Virus record (IMG/VR): IMGVR_UViG_3300031578_000365
Span: 1-22,650 of that record
Source of the DNA: a virus
Strand: one strand, 5' to 3'
Length of the DNA: 22,650 nucleotides
The notes below the pieces were generated by a model. The model made no database searches and was not told where the DNA came from. It was given only the letters and a program-made list of their open reading frames with translations. The position numbers were made by a program, and so were the translations under genes. Shown piece by piece: positions 1 to 8,302 of the stretch (positions are counted from its first letter, which is position 1; the number at the start of each line of letters is the position of its first letter).

Positions 1-86
1 GTCAACGCGATGTCCTTCTCGACCCACCCGTGGTACACGGCCCCAGGGTCGTGCCCTCCATGCCCGGCGTCAAAACACGTGATCAT
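1..86 (-). CDS. N-acetylmuramoyl-L-alanine amidase (endolysin), N-terminal fragment
   Basis: This is the first 28 codons of a gene cut by the left edge of the window. The translation begins MITCFDAGHGGHDPGAVYHG and continues with WVEKDIAL. The DAGHGGxDPGA block followed by a G-x-x-E-K-D stretch is the N-terminal signature of zinc-dependent Amidase_3 family enzymes, which cut the amide bond between muramic acid and the stem peptide. The His in AGHGG and the Glu in VEKD are expected zinc ligands of the family. The ATG overlaps the TGA of the holin-like gene by four bases (ATGA) and has an AAGGGC ribosome site seven bases upstream. The context, directly after a one-TM holin-like protein at the end of the structural operon, fits a phage endolysin. 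The catalytic remainder and any cell-wall-binding domain lie outside the window. Confidence 0.85.
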   Translation of the reverse strand, partial: MITCFDAGHGGHDPGAVYHGWVEKDIAL

Positions 87-355
87 TTGCTGCCCTTCAT
101 TTGTTCAAGCATTGTCTCGATCCTGGTGAGGCGTTTATCCAACTGGCCCATCAGCTCAATTCTGTCGCGTTCGATCTGGATCTGCTGCCTGTCCAACCTC
201 ATCTCAATCTCCCTTGTCATGGCCGGCTTGTGCGCCTCGACTTGTTTGTTGAACTGAGCCTCAAAGGCCCAACCGTACAGTGTCAACGCGGTCAGCGTAG
301 CGGCCAGGATTGGGGCAACCCAATCTTTGAGCGTGGAAGATAATTTTTCAGTCAT
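83..355 (-). CDS. Small membrane protein with coiled coil, probable holin
   Basis: A 90-residue protein with one hydrophobic segment at about residues 12-31 (WVAPILAATLTALTLYGWAF), followed by a long charged helical stretch (about 35-88) with heptad-like Leu/Ile/Met spacing, probably a coiled coil. A single N-terminal membrane span with a cytoplasmic or periplasmic helix is seen in small holins and in some inner-membrane spanin subunits. The position decides the call: its stop overlaps the start of an amidase endolysin, the usual place of a holin, which permeabilises the inner membrane at lysis. The ATG shares one base with the preceding stop (TAATG), so translation is likely coupled. The specific holin family is not recognised. 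An i-spanin-like or pinholin-like protein is the alternative. Confidence 0.6.
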   Translation of the reverse strand: MTEKLSSTLKDWVAPILAATLTALTLYGWAFEAQFNKQVEAHKPAMTREIEMRLDRQQIQIERDRIELMGQLDKRLTRIETMLEQMKGSK

Positions 356-582
356 TATGTTTTCTCGAACGGGTCAGGGTTGAACTCGGCATCGTGCACC
401 TCTCTCTCATAATTTAGCGTAAAAGCTTGCCCAAGTCGAGTGAAACACCATGCCCCGAATTCCAGTGGATTGGGGTTTGGGTCGCCGCCCATGGCGACAT
501 ACTCTCCGAGCAGCCTCGACCGGCACGCGGCCTCAAATCTCTGGGCCTGTGCGGCGGTCAGTGAAATCGTTACGTCTGGCAT
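355..582 (-). CDS. Hypothetical phage protein, 75 aa
   Basis: A 75-residue protein I do not recognise. It has an N-terminal amphipathic helix (ISLTAAQAQRFEAACRSRLL) and an acidic C-terminus (EFNPDPFEKT), with no membrane segment and no signal peptide. The start is well supported by an AGGAG site that overlaps the stop codon of the fibre gene. The gene lies between the fibre gene and the lysis genes, where chaperones of fibre assembly and small accessory lysis proteins are common, but nothing in the sequence assigns either role. Confidence 0.6.
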   Translation of the reverse strand: MPDVTISLTAAQAQRFEAACRSRLLGEYVAMGGDPNPNPLEFGAWCFTRLGQAFTLNYEREVHDAEFNPDPFEKT

Positions 583-590
583 ATTTACTC

Positions 591-3092
591 CTAGGCCCAG
601 CTAGACAGGGCTGTGTTGCTCACATCGGTGTTCAGCACATGGTAATCACACTTCGAGGAAACGAACGTTCCGCCAGCCGAAAGGTATGCCTTGATGTAGA
701 CCTGTCCCCAGTTTGTTCCGCTGCCAGTCGTCGTTGAGATAGCGCACGTCCCCGCCCCGGTGTTGACGTTGGTCGCGCCGACAATTGCGGACGTTTTGGT
801 AACCGTCCCGGCGTTGTCAACACACGTGAACATGAGCAGGCCGGTTTCGGTGAAGTAGTGGGTGGCTGCGAAAATTGTGTACCTGATTACTACATTGTAG
901 TGGATCATGAGGCCCACGGCCTCTGTGTTGGAAAGATCAACTCTGACGAGCACCTTGTTGGTGTTGTTCAACAACGCGCACGTTGCTGTGGCCCTATGTT
1001 CCCTGCTGCGAACCTCCGGTGTTTCGACTCTTGTCGCGTTTGAAATTATCCCGGTGCCGTATTGGTGGATGTCACCGTCTGTGGCAGCAAGCCAGTAATT
1101 CCCACCAGCGTAATTACCGTGATAGGTCGGGTAGCTCGCTTCCATTACGAATCTGTTGCCGGTGTCAAGCTTAACGAACGGGTAGTTAGCCGAATCAGCA
1201 AAGTTCCTCCACGAAAGGTAACTGTCACACTGGATTGGCGAAATAGTCAGGATCTTATCAAAAAGAATCGCGCAATCACCGCCACCGGTACCAAGCTGGA
1301 AGTAGCCGCTTGGGCTGTAGTTCATGAACGCAATTGGTGATGTCCCGTCGTGAAATATGAGGTCAACGTTTGTAGAGTCGCCTATCTGGAGGTCTCCGGT
1401 CAGTGTGCCCCCCGACAACGCCAGATAATCTGAGTCGTGGTCGTGCCCAAGAGGAGAGTAGTCAGCGTCATGGTCGTGCGCTGCCGTGGCGAAGCTCGTT
1501 TCGTCGTAGCCGGAGTCTGTAAGCTCACCACCGGCAGTCAGGGCAGGGAAGTTCCCAGCTACAGCCGGGTTCACGATGCTGACGTAGTCTGAATCGTGTA
1601 GGTGATCGTCAAGCGTATCTAGGGCAGCCTGAACCTCGTCGTCTGCTGCGCTGAGCACTCCCCCGAACGCAGATGTGTCAGTGCTCACTGCGTCTGCTGG
1701 GTGTTGGTTTGGGAGATCGCGGCCTGTAGTGAGCGAGTGCGAGGTCGGGGCTGTTCCTGGGCTCAGTTCCTGTTGAAGCCAGTTGATGTAGTCGTCCCCC
1801 TCGGCAGTGGCGCGGATTCGGCAGTCGTAGCTGTTTGTGTATGACGTGGCGTACTGGAAAATGACCGTGCCGAGAATCAGGAACTCAGGCATTGGCAACC
1901 CGCCAGTGTAGATGTCGCTGATCTCCTGCTCTGCCCCAGTCTGCGCCTCACCGATGGTGTTGTACTGAGCTTCACCGAGCAACGCCACTATCTTGTGGGC
2001 GTCCCGGTAGTCGTTGGTTGCGATAATGTGCATCAGGAAGAACTTGGTGTTTGCGATCGACGACAGCCCCCAGTTTGGGGCTGAGTATGAGTTGTACTGC
2101 GGAACTCCTGTGTCGAAGTATATGGGTGCTGTGGTTGCGGCCTTCTTTCTCCACACCGGGGTAGCGCCGGTCTTATAGATGATAGGGATCTCCGCAGGGG
2201 CCGCCGCACCTGGGAACTGGTGGTGGATGTCCTCATCATCAAACTCGCCTGACGCCACACTCAGCTCGGCGTGGGCGTCGAGCGCACCACTCGCATCCGA
2301 AAGAATGTCCCCAAGCGTCAGGCCGCTGCTGTGCGTCGTTCCGAACGCCTCGTGCAAATAGTAATGCACGTCAGGGTCCATGAGCCCGTGGCGCTCATCA
2401 CCAACGAGCACGGCAGTGTTGTTGTCTGCATCCCAGTAGACGATGGCGACAAGCGCGCTGCCTTGGATGAGTGTCTCCAGTGTAGCTACCTGAGTAGCTA
2501 CTAGATCGCCATCTGAATCGTAGTAGATGTACCACATCCCCTCGGTGTCGGTGATCGTTACAAAGTCTCCGGTAGAAACGAACTTGATTCCATCAACCCA
2601 AAACGAGAAGTCGGTCCCCGTTGGGTTGATCTCCAGTTTGAGTGTTCCGTCTGTCCACGTCAGCTCCGAATCATCCCTGTCCTCGAATCCAACTGTCCTC
2701 GAAGACCACGGACCAACGCCGACCTCATACCACTTCGGGTCTCCAGCGGAGTCGGCACCGTCTACAAAGAACCGCGCCTGCTCAGTTGTCACGTTGTAGT
2801 CCACATGCTGGACCCCACTCTCCGTTGCTGCCGGCATGGTCGCGGTGCCTCCGGTGATCTGGGTGCCGTCTCCAGTCTCCGTGTCAGCGTCGGTGCTGAC
2901 GGTACTCCTGTGGTAGCTCAGGATCCTAAGCACCTCAGCGAGCCTGGCCTGACTCTGATTGAGAATGGTATGGAGTTGCCTAATGTACCTCACACAGTCG
3001 TCCGCGTTCACTGGGGGGTGTGGCAGCGACAGCACTGATGGGATGGCTGTGTCGGGGTATCGCTCGGCGGCTAGCTGTGACGCGGTCGTCAT
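591..3092 (-). CDS. Tail fibre protein, probable receptor binding
   Basis: An 833-residue protein. Residues 1-65 are mostly helical and likely attach the fibre to the tail. Residues from about 80 to 260 are beta-rich (WYEVGVGPWSSRTVGFEDRD, then WYIYYDSDGDL). Around residues 540-575 two HDHD blocks (AAHDHDADYSPLGHDHDSDY) lead into LALSGGTLTGDL, the collar motif often found at shaft-head junctions of phage fibres. HxH repeats in such shafts are known to coordinate metal ions in trimeric fibres. The C-terminal roughly 230 residues are Gly/Ser/Thr/Asn/Tyr-rich and would form the receptor-binding head. The start overlaps the previous stop by four bases (ATGA) and has an AAGGGGG ribosome site. It is the last and largest fibre gene before lysis, the usual place for the host-range determinant. 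Confidence 0.8.
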   Translation of the reverse strand: MTTASQLAAERYPDTAIPSVLSLPHPPVNADDCVRYIRQLHTILNQSQARLAEVLRILSYHRSTVSTDADTETGDGTQITGGTATMPAATESGVQHVDYNVTTEQARFFVDGADSAGDPKWYEVGVGPWSSRTVGFEDRDDSELTWTDGTLKLEINPTGTDFSFWVDGIKFVSTGDFVTITDTEGMWYIYYDSDGDLVATQVATLETLIQGSALVAIVYWDADNNTAVLVGDERHGLMDPDVHYYLHEAFGTTHSSGLTLGDILSDASGALDAHAELSVASGEFDDEDIHHQFPGAAAPAEIPIIYKTGATPVWRKKAATTAPIYFDTGVPQYNSYSAPNWGLSSIANTKFFLMHIIATNDYRDAHKIVALLGEAQYNTIGEAQTGAEQEISDIYTGGLPMPEFLILGTVIFQYATSYTNSYDCRIRATAEGDDYINWLQQELSPGTAPTSHSLTTGRDLPNQHPADAVSTDTSAFGGVLSAADDEVQAALDTLDDHLHDSDYVSIVNPAVAGNFPALTAGGELTDSGYDETSFATAAHDHDADYSPLGHDHDSDYLALSGGTLTGDLQIGDSTNVDLIFHDGTSPIAFMNYSPSGYFQLGTGGGDCAILFDKILTISPIQCDSYLSWRNFADSANYPFVKLDTGNRFVMEASYPTYHGNYAGGNYWLAATDGDIHQYGTGIISNATRVETPEVRSREHRATATCALLNNTNKVLVRVDLSNTEAVGLMIHYNVVIRYTIFAATHYFTETGLLMFTCVDNAGTVTKTSAIVGATNVNTGAGTCAISTTTGSGTNWGQVYIKAYLSAGGTFVSSKCDYHVLNTDVSNTALSSWA

Positions 3093-5734
3093 CTGTTCCC
3101 CCTTCTAGAGTACAACCCCGTAGCGCCGCCCCAATGAAACACCTCGGTGACCTCACCAGACATCTCGAACCTGTGTCTCCTCCCGGTCTGCCTGTATGAC
3201 GTCTTGGCCCTACCGGTGTTATACAGCGGAGACGATTGACGCCTCGTGCTCGCTGGCCTTCCCTGCTCAGACACAAGAGTCCAATAGAGCAGGTTCTCAC
3301 CAGGCGGCGGATTCAGTGTTACCGCCCACATGATCAGGTGATGCATCTCGTGAAACGTGTCGTACGTATACAGGTCATCAAAGTCGTACCACCCCGTATG
3401 CATTTCAACGTCGATCGGCACCGTGGCATCATGTGCTGCGCTCCAGTCCTGTAGATAAATAGACGTGTTGCCCCTCATGAGGAGGAACTTCCATCTCTGG
3501 GACTCGAAGTCTCCGTACGCGACCTCAGCGAGATCCCCGTAAGACGGGCCGATGTCCTCGTCGAAGTCGCCATACACAAGGTCGATGTCGATCACGGCGT
3601 GCAAGGACGCCATCATGTCCCAGCTTTCTGGGTACCTGAATGTCCAGAACGGCCAACTCTGCCCCTGGTCAATGCTCAGCACGATTCCACTGGACATACC
3701 CCCGGCGATTGTCGGGAAAAAAATCCAAAGCAGGTTACGTTGTGTATCGACCGTGGCGTGAGCCCACTCAAGCCTGTCCTGGTCGATTGAGTTGTAGATG
3801 GCGTGTCGAATGTTGCGCCCTGCGTCAACGGGGACAGCACCATCGTAGATATAAACGCCCCCATCTCGACCCAACCAGCAAAGACGGCCATCGGGAAGGT
3901 ACACCACGCTTGCGTCAGAGCATGGACCTACGACACCGGCCTTGACAAGTTCAAACCGCATGGGGGCGGAAACGCCCATGAACTCAGCTTGTGATATGCC
4001 ATGATAGATAGCGTCCTCCTTGAGGATGGCGATCGTAATGGCATTCAGCTCACGCATGGCGACAATGTCGCCGCTCGTGTCGGTGAGTCTGTATTCCACG
4101 TCGTAACCGTTATCGAAGTCCTGTGGGTCCGAAAGGTATACCGAGCTGCCACGACCAAGAACGAGTCTGTTGTTGGCGATAGCCATGGCGTCGGCAATTG
4201 GTGCCTGTGCCTCTCCGACTCCAATCTCAAGGTCTTCGTCCTCGTCGCCTATCGGCCTGAACTCGGCCAGCGTTTCCTTCCAGGCGCACGGCGGTAGCTG
4301 CCCGTTCGTCGCGAGCACGTACTTTGAGCTGCCCTTCTCCATGACGCGGAACACCCAGTGGTTGGTGTCGGCGTCCCCGTCAATCTCGTCCGGCGTCACG
4401 GTCACCCAGTTGTACGGTGTCAGGTCCTCCCAGGCGTCACTTGCAAGGTTGAAATGCAGGAGGCGTGCCGTTGTCCCGCAGAAGATCGCGCTGGGCTCTG
4501 TCGAGAGATCCCCCTGGAACAGGCTCAAGGCGGTGCCGAGTGCCGTGTCGCCCTCTACCCCGTCAGCAATTTGACCGTTGATGAACCACGCCTCGTTCAG
4601 CCCAGCTTGATTTGTTGATTCCAAAAAGAAGTAGTTAGACCCGTCACCGTAGGACAGCATGTTGTAGATTCTCGTGCTGTCACTGGGGAAGTCCTCGAAT
4701 TCAAGCCACGTGGTCCTGGTGTCGTCAGACCTCTTGTTCTTGATCCCAACCATGCAGTCGCTCGTGCCCTCGTAGCACCACATCCTGAAGTGCGCGTCGT
4801 GATCTCTGTCAGCGAGGAACGTGAGGTCGTCTTCGTTGATGTGGTCTGAGCTGAGGTAAAACGAAGCAAGTGTGTTGGACGTAAGCCCAGTCGCAAACGG
4901 GTTTGGCACAAAATCAAACGACCACAGCCGGTAGAACCACCGGTCGGACGTGTAGGTAAGTGCCGGAGTTTCATTCAGCGGGTCTCCTGGCGATGCCACA
5001 GTCCCAGACCACTGCATGTAGAGGAACTTCGGTGAGGTAGATCTGGGGTCAACAACGTTGGCGTATGGGAACGACCCGGCCCTTGAACATCCGATGAGCT
5101 TCATCTTGACTGGGTTTGCGGCTGTTGGCCCGAACGACAGGCTGGTGACGTCAGTGGCAATCGACGCATCGACAAGACAGTTGAGCTTCGCACTTCGACC
5201 CCAGCGACCCCAGCACTGCCACCACACGACGTCATGCACGTCGTCGTAAAATACCGGGTCTGCGAAGTGAACAGACGCTGGTTGAGCCGGGTTCCTGTAG
5301 TCACCGAGTTCAGTGAATGTGAGCGTGTCAACGAACGTGCTCGTGTCTGCGATCCACAGCGAGTCCGCCTCCCACGCCAGGATGGTGCTGGTCCCGTGGA
5401 GCGCCAGTAGCTTTACGACAGTTCCTGGGCCATTCACCGTTGCGGCTGACCATGTCAGGCCGTGGTCGTCCGAGTAGAACCAGTCTCCGGCGGAGTCCTG
5501 AAAAATGAGGAACCCCTCCTCAAACGCAGAGAAGCACGAATGCCCGCTGGCGAGCAGCTTCCAGTTGTTGATCAGGTTGCCGATGTCTTCTCGATTGAGT
5601 CCAGGTCTTGGGCGCACCGTCCCGTCGTATACGAGGATGTTCTTGCCGCGCCGCATCTGGCTTGGGGTGTGAACGAGGTCATTGATGTCAGCTCTGACCC
5701 CCTCGGTGGGGACGAGGATATTGGCGCGCTCCAT
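3089..5734 (-). CDS. Tail nozzle-like beta-propeller protein
   Basis: An 881-residue beta-rich protein. Residues 28-47 (RRGKNILVYDGTVRPRPGLN) resemble the opening of podovirus tail-tube B/nozzle proteins, where a line on genes and parameters of a rigid propeller ring begins with a G-x-x-x-R-P-G motif. Two Asp-box-like elements (S-x-D-x-G-x-x-W) are visible: SDDHGLTW at 88-95 and SIDQGQSW in the C-terminal third, both typical of beta-propeller blades. The gene directly follows the adaptor and a fibre-like gene, so a role as the tail nozzle that closes the short tail is the best inference. At 881 residues it is within the range of large nozzle proteins (T7 gp12 is about 790). The alternative is a tail spike or a virion-associated propeller of unknown role. 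Confidence 0.6.
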   Translation of the reverse strand: MERANILVPTEGVRADINDLVHTPSQMRRGKNILVYDGTVRPRPGLNREDIGNLINNWKLLASGHSCFSAFEEGFLIFQDSAGDWFYSDDHGLTWSAATVNGPGTVVKLLALHGTSTILAWEADSLWIADTSTFVDTLTFTELGDYRNPAQPASVHFADPVFYDDVHDVVWWQCWGRWGRSAKLNCLVDASIATDVTSLSFGPTAANPVKMKLIGCSRAGSFPYANVVDPRSTSPKFLYMQWSGTVASPGDPLNETPALTYTSDRWFYRLWSFDFVPNPFATGLTSNTLASFYLSSDHINEDDLTFLADRDHDAHFRMWCYEGTSDCMVGIKNKRSDDTRTTWLEFEDFPSDSTRIYNMLSYGDGSNYFFLESTNQAGLNEAWFINGQIADGVEGDTALGTALSLFQGDLSTEPSAIFCGTTARLLHFNLASDAWEDLTPYNWVTVTPDEIDGDADTNHWVFRVMEKGSSKYVLATNGQLPPCAWKETLAEFRPIGDEDEDLEIGVGEAQAPIADAMAIANNRLVLGRGSSVYLSDPQDFDNGYDVEYRLTDTSGDIVAMRELNAITIAILKEDAIYHGISQAEFMGVSAPMRFELVKAGVVGPCSDASVVYLPDGRLCWLGRDGGVYIYDGAVPVDAGRNIRHAIYNSIDQDRLEWAHATVDTQRNLLWIFFPTIAGGMSSGIVLSIDQGQSWPFWTFRYPESWDMMASLHAVIDIDLVYGDFDEDIGPSYGDLAEVAYGDFESQRWKFLLMRGNTSIYLQDWSAAHDATVPIDVEMHTGWYDFDDLYTYDTFHEMHHLIMWAVTLNPPPGENLLYWTLVSEQGRPASTRRQSSPLYNTGRAKTSYRQTGRRHRFEMSGEVTEVFHWGGATGLYSRRGNR

Positions 5735-5736
5735 TG

Positions 5737-7086
5737 TCAGACCCTGTAGATGAACACTTCAGTGTATGACCAACCGTTGTTGCCGATGTTTATTCCCGAC
5801 GTAATCCCGGCGATGTTGGGGAGCTTCGCTTGAATCTTGATGATTGGTTGTGTGTTTACGGTGTTGACCAACACGCAGGTGAATGATGTCTTGACGTGGT
5901 GATGAGCAATCCACGTCGGTACTGGAATCGTTATTGGCGGGGTTAGCGGGAGACTCATGGTGCCTTGAGCTACAGGAACCGAAACCATGGAGTCTGCCTG
6001 GAGGATGTAGAAGTCTGGTCCGGTAACGGTACCAGCATTGACAACCTGCATCGAGATCCCAGTCCCGACAACATTTTTAAGGTAGAGGCTCAGCTCGATC
6101 TTGTAAACGCCGATGCGGTCTTTGGGGAGGTATATCTCAGCGGTGTTGTTTGCGATCAGCATCGACGAGGTAAACTCGCCCGCGTAGTTTGTCCAGTTGT
6201 TGCCTGACCCAGTAACGCCCCACCTCCACGTAAGATCCTGCCAGTTCGAGGTGCTGAGGAGATTGAAATCGGTGCCGTAGAGCTGGGCGAGGGCCATCGG
6301 TGGATGGACGGCTTTCGCTTTCCTGTTGGGAGAAATTATGGATCCCTGGTTGACCAATTCCAGACGACTGCCCTCTTGGGACGCAGTAATGGGATCAGAC
6401 ACCCCAGCGACGTCGGTCAGTTCAGCGAGCTTCTCCGCGCCGGAACCAGGAGCCTGCGTGACCCATGTCGTGCCGGTCCCAAGTGAGTTAACGCGCAGGA
6501 ACGAGTCTGGATTCCCAAAGTAGTCCTCGACATCTTCGAGGTCCTTGATGTACTCAACCCCGCTGACGGCAGGAGACTCAACAAGCTCAAGGTGCCCTCC
6601 GAGCGGGTCTGCTCCGTCCTCCACAACCTGAATGATGTACCCGTCTTTGTCTACGTAGTCCGACCCGATGTCAACGTCGTTGAGCCCGAGGAACGTCTCC
6701 GAGGAACTAGAAAGGCTCGCAATCTTGTCCCACTCTTCGTCCCCTGAGTCCCACGAGTACAGATTCAGTTCACTGCCGACGCAGCACAGCTTGTACCTGT
6801 CACCGGCCGAGGACTCAAACTCGACGCCGGCCGCGACCTCGGGGTCAGCAGAGCTAGCCAAGAACCGAAGAATCCCGGCGATAGTGCCGTCGGTGTTCAC
6901 GTACCCCAGCCCCGAATCACTAACCCCGGCGTCGTTTTGGTGCCTACCGAAGATGGGATTCACGAAAGTCACGTCCGTGTCGCACCCCAAGATGGCGGCT
7001 ATGTCTTCCTCCAGCGCCCTGTCCCAGTTGTCGGTCTGGCCGATCTTGGTGGCGTTGCTCGTCCTACTCGTACTCAGAATTCCCAT
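5737..7086 (-). CDS. Fibre-like virion protein with C1q/TNF-like C-terminus
   Basis: A 449-residue protein. Residues 1-35 (SNATKIGQTDNWDRALEED) may be the virion anchor. The middle contains phage fibre-type elements such as LAELTDVAGVS and an acidic linker region. The C-terminal 180 residues (SNWQDLTWRW to the end) alternate hydrophobic strands, including GVYKIELSLYLKNVVGTGIS and SYTEVFIYRV, a pattern common to C1q/TNF-like jelly-roll heads of trimeric fibres; the fold is inferred, not shown. A GGAGG site lies seven bases before the ATG, and the start directly abuts the adaptor stop (TAAATG). The location between adaptor and nozzle suggests that it is a tail-attached fibre or a protein at the head-tail junction. 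Confidence 0.55.
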   Translation of the reverse strand: MGILSTSRTSNATKIGQTDNWDRALEEDIAAILGCDTDVTFVNPIFGRHQNDAGVSDSGLGYVNTDGTIAGILRFLASSADPEVAAGVEFESSAGDRYKLCCVGSELNLYSWDSGDEEWDKIASLSSSSETFLGLNDVDIGSDYVDKDGYIIQVVEDGADPLGGHLELVESPAVSGVEYIKDLEDVEDYFGNPDSFLRVNSLGTGTTWVTQAPGSGAEKLAELTDVAGVSDPITASQEGSRLELVNQGSIISPNRKAKAVHPPMALAQLYGTDFNLLSTSNWQDLTWRWGVTGSGNNWTNYAGEFTSSMLIANNTAEIYLPKDRIGVYKIELSLYLKNVVGTGISMQVVNAGTVTGPDFYILQADSMVSVPVAQGTMSLPLTPPITIPVPTWIAHHHVKTSFTCVLVNTVNTQPIIKIQAKLPNIAGITSGINIGNNGWSYTEVFIYRV

Positions 7087-7767
7087 TTATACCTCCGACA
7101 TCGAGATCGGACCATCGGCCCTCCCGGCGTCCATGACGTTGATCGACTCAATGTGCATCGAGAATAGCTTCTCGTACACGGGCACCCTCTGCTCGTCCTC
7201 GAGCCACACGCACGCAATCTGCGCCGCCTGGTAGATGCAGGCGTACGGTGCCGTGTTCATCCAGAGGTTTTCCCCAGTACCCAGGTACTGTGGTACGGCG
7301 TCAAAAATCACACGAACGAAGATAGCGTCCTCCGTGACGGGTCTTATCTTGATGGTGTTGTTCATCGAGGCCCAGGCCAACGGCTCTCCGGGCTCAATGG
7401 AGTTGTACTTCTGAAGAAGGTCATCGTAAACCGGAGCTGGGAACAGTCGTATCCAATCAGACTGAGCCCTGTTGGACGGGTTTGGTTCATTGATGGCACT
7501 ACTGAAATCAGTACAGTAGAACAGCGCCCTCACCCGCTCGGCGGTGACAGGATACGTGTAGACTGTAGATAGGCTGGATAAGTTGAACCCCTCCTGCTCA
7601 GCGTTGAGCTGAACGTACCCCTCGTGCTCTGAGAGCCTCGTTTCGTACATTCGAGCAAACAGCAGCATCGCCTCATTGATGTGCTGGATGGCGGTTAAAA
7701 AAGGGTACCTGTTCTCATCCACTTCCAGCGTGCCTTGTAGAATCCGCGCGGCTTCTTCGATAAACAT
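7087..7767 (-). CDS. Tail adaptor protein (tail-tube A / gp4-like)
   Basis: A 226-residue, largely helical protein. The N-terminus (EEAARILQGTLEVDENRYPF then ILFA-type helices) and the C-terminal helix pair (YACIYQAAQIACVWLEDEQR followed by VPVYEKLFSMHIESINVMDA) resemble head-to-tail adaptor proteins of short-tailed phages, represented by T7 gp11 (196 aa) and P22 gp4. Such proteins form a dodecameric ring under the portal. The size and the place, between capsid genes and the nozzle-like gene, match. The start codon abuts the stop of the preceding gene (TAGATG) with GGGGGAG as ribosome site. I am fairly sure of the general role and less sure of the exact family. Confidence 0.6.
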   Translation of the reverse strand: MFIEEAARILQGTLEVDENRYPFLTAIQHINEAMLLFARMYETRLSEHEGYVQLNAEQEGFNLSSLSTVYTYPVTAERVRALFYCTDFSSAINEPNPSNRAQSDWIRLFPAPVYDDLLQKYNSIEPGEPLAWASMNNTIKIRPVTEDAIFVRVIFDAVPQYLGTGENLWMNTAPYACIYQAAQIACVWLEDEQRVPVYEKLFSMHIESINVMDAGRADGPISMSEV

Positions 7768-8091
7768 CTACTCCCCCAGCTTGACCAGCTCCTCGACCAA
7801 GTCTACAGTCTTCTTGTGGAACAGTGCAATGCCCCGGTCATTGGCCAGCGCACGCAGGTCGTTCCACTTCAGCCCCTCCACGTGCTCCCTCCAGGTGGGT
7901 GCATCTGACCCCGCGTCCTCTTGAGGTTTCTGGGATTGCTTGACCTCGGTGATGAGGCCAGCGTGGAACCGGGGATGGTTCTCGATGCGCTGCTGAAGCT
8001 GGCGGTTCGCGGTGAAGAACACGCCGCCGTGCCAATTTGGAATTCCAGCGATCCTGCCGCTGAATTTTCCGAAGTACTGTTTCATTTCCAC
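7768..8091 (-). CDS. Small virion-region protein with C-terminal HeH/SAP-like domain
   Basis: A 107-residue protein starting at GTG; AAGGGG six bases upstream supports the GTG over the ATG two codons further in. Residues 74-107 (LKWNDLRALANDRGIALFHK then KTVDLVEELVKLGE) have the pattern L-x-x-L-R-x-L-A-x-x-x-G-I ... T-x-x-x-L-V-x-x-L typical of HeH/LEM/SAP-like helix-extended loop-helix motifs, known to bind nucleic acid or proteins. Small phage proteins carrying this motif often lie between capsid and head-completion genes. The N-terminal half (KQYFGKFSGRIAGIPNWHGG) is unknown. A head-completion or accessory head role is an inference from position. Confidence 0.55.
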   Translation of the reverse strand: MEMKQYFGKFSGRIAGIPNWHGGVFFTANRQLQQRIENHPRFHAGLITEVKQSQKPQEDAGSDAPTWREHVEGLKWNDLRALANDRGIALFHKKTVDLVEELVKLGE

Positions 8092-8108
8092 GATATTCCC
8101 CTTCCAAA

Positions 8109-8134
8109 GACCTGGGGGCCGTAGCCCCCAGGTC
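8109..8134 (-). terminator. Perfect 11-bp hairpin, terminator-like
   Basis: GACCTGGGGGC and its exact complement flank a 4-base loop in the gap between two minus-strand genes. On the transcribed strand the stem is followed by TTTGG, so it is a weak intrinsic terminator or a processing/stability hairpin. The right arm can also pair with ACTGACCT at 8154-8161, which gives an alternative fold. Confidence 0.5.
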
Positions 8135-8144
8135 AGTCTTGGTG

Positions 8145-8300
8145 TCAGTCTTCACTGACCTCTGTTGGTGTTTCAATGAGCTTGATGAGTGTCTCAAGCT
8201 CCTCCAGTCTGCCGGCGACGAACCCCAGTGAGTGAATCGCCTGCACCTCGTCTGTCTTGAGTTGATCGCGACGTTCCAACAGTTGCTCGAGCAGATCCAT
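8145..8300 (-). CDS. Hypothetical 51-aa helical protein
   Basis: A 51-residue protein, MDLLEQLLERRDQLKTDEVQ followed by helix-rich sequence with regular Leu spacing, likely a short coiled coil, and an acidic tail. I chose the start at 8300 because AGGAG lies six bases upstream and it begins two bases after the stop of the decoration gene. A longer form starting at 8333 would overlap that gene. Not recognised. Its location suggests a head-associated or accessory protein. Confidence 0.55.
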   Translation of the reverse strand: MDLLEQLLERRDQLKTDEVQAIHSLGFVAGRLEELETLIKLIETPTEVSED

Positions 8301-8302
8301 CT

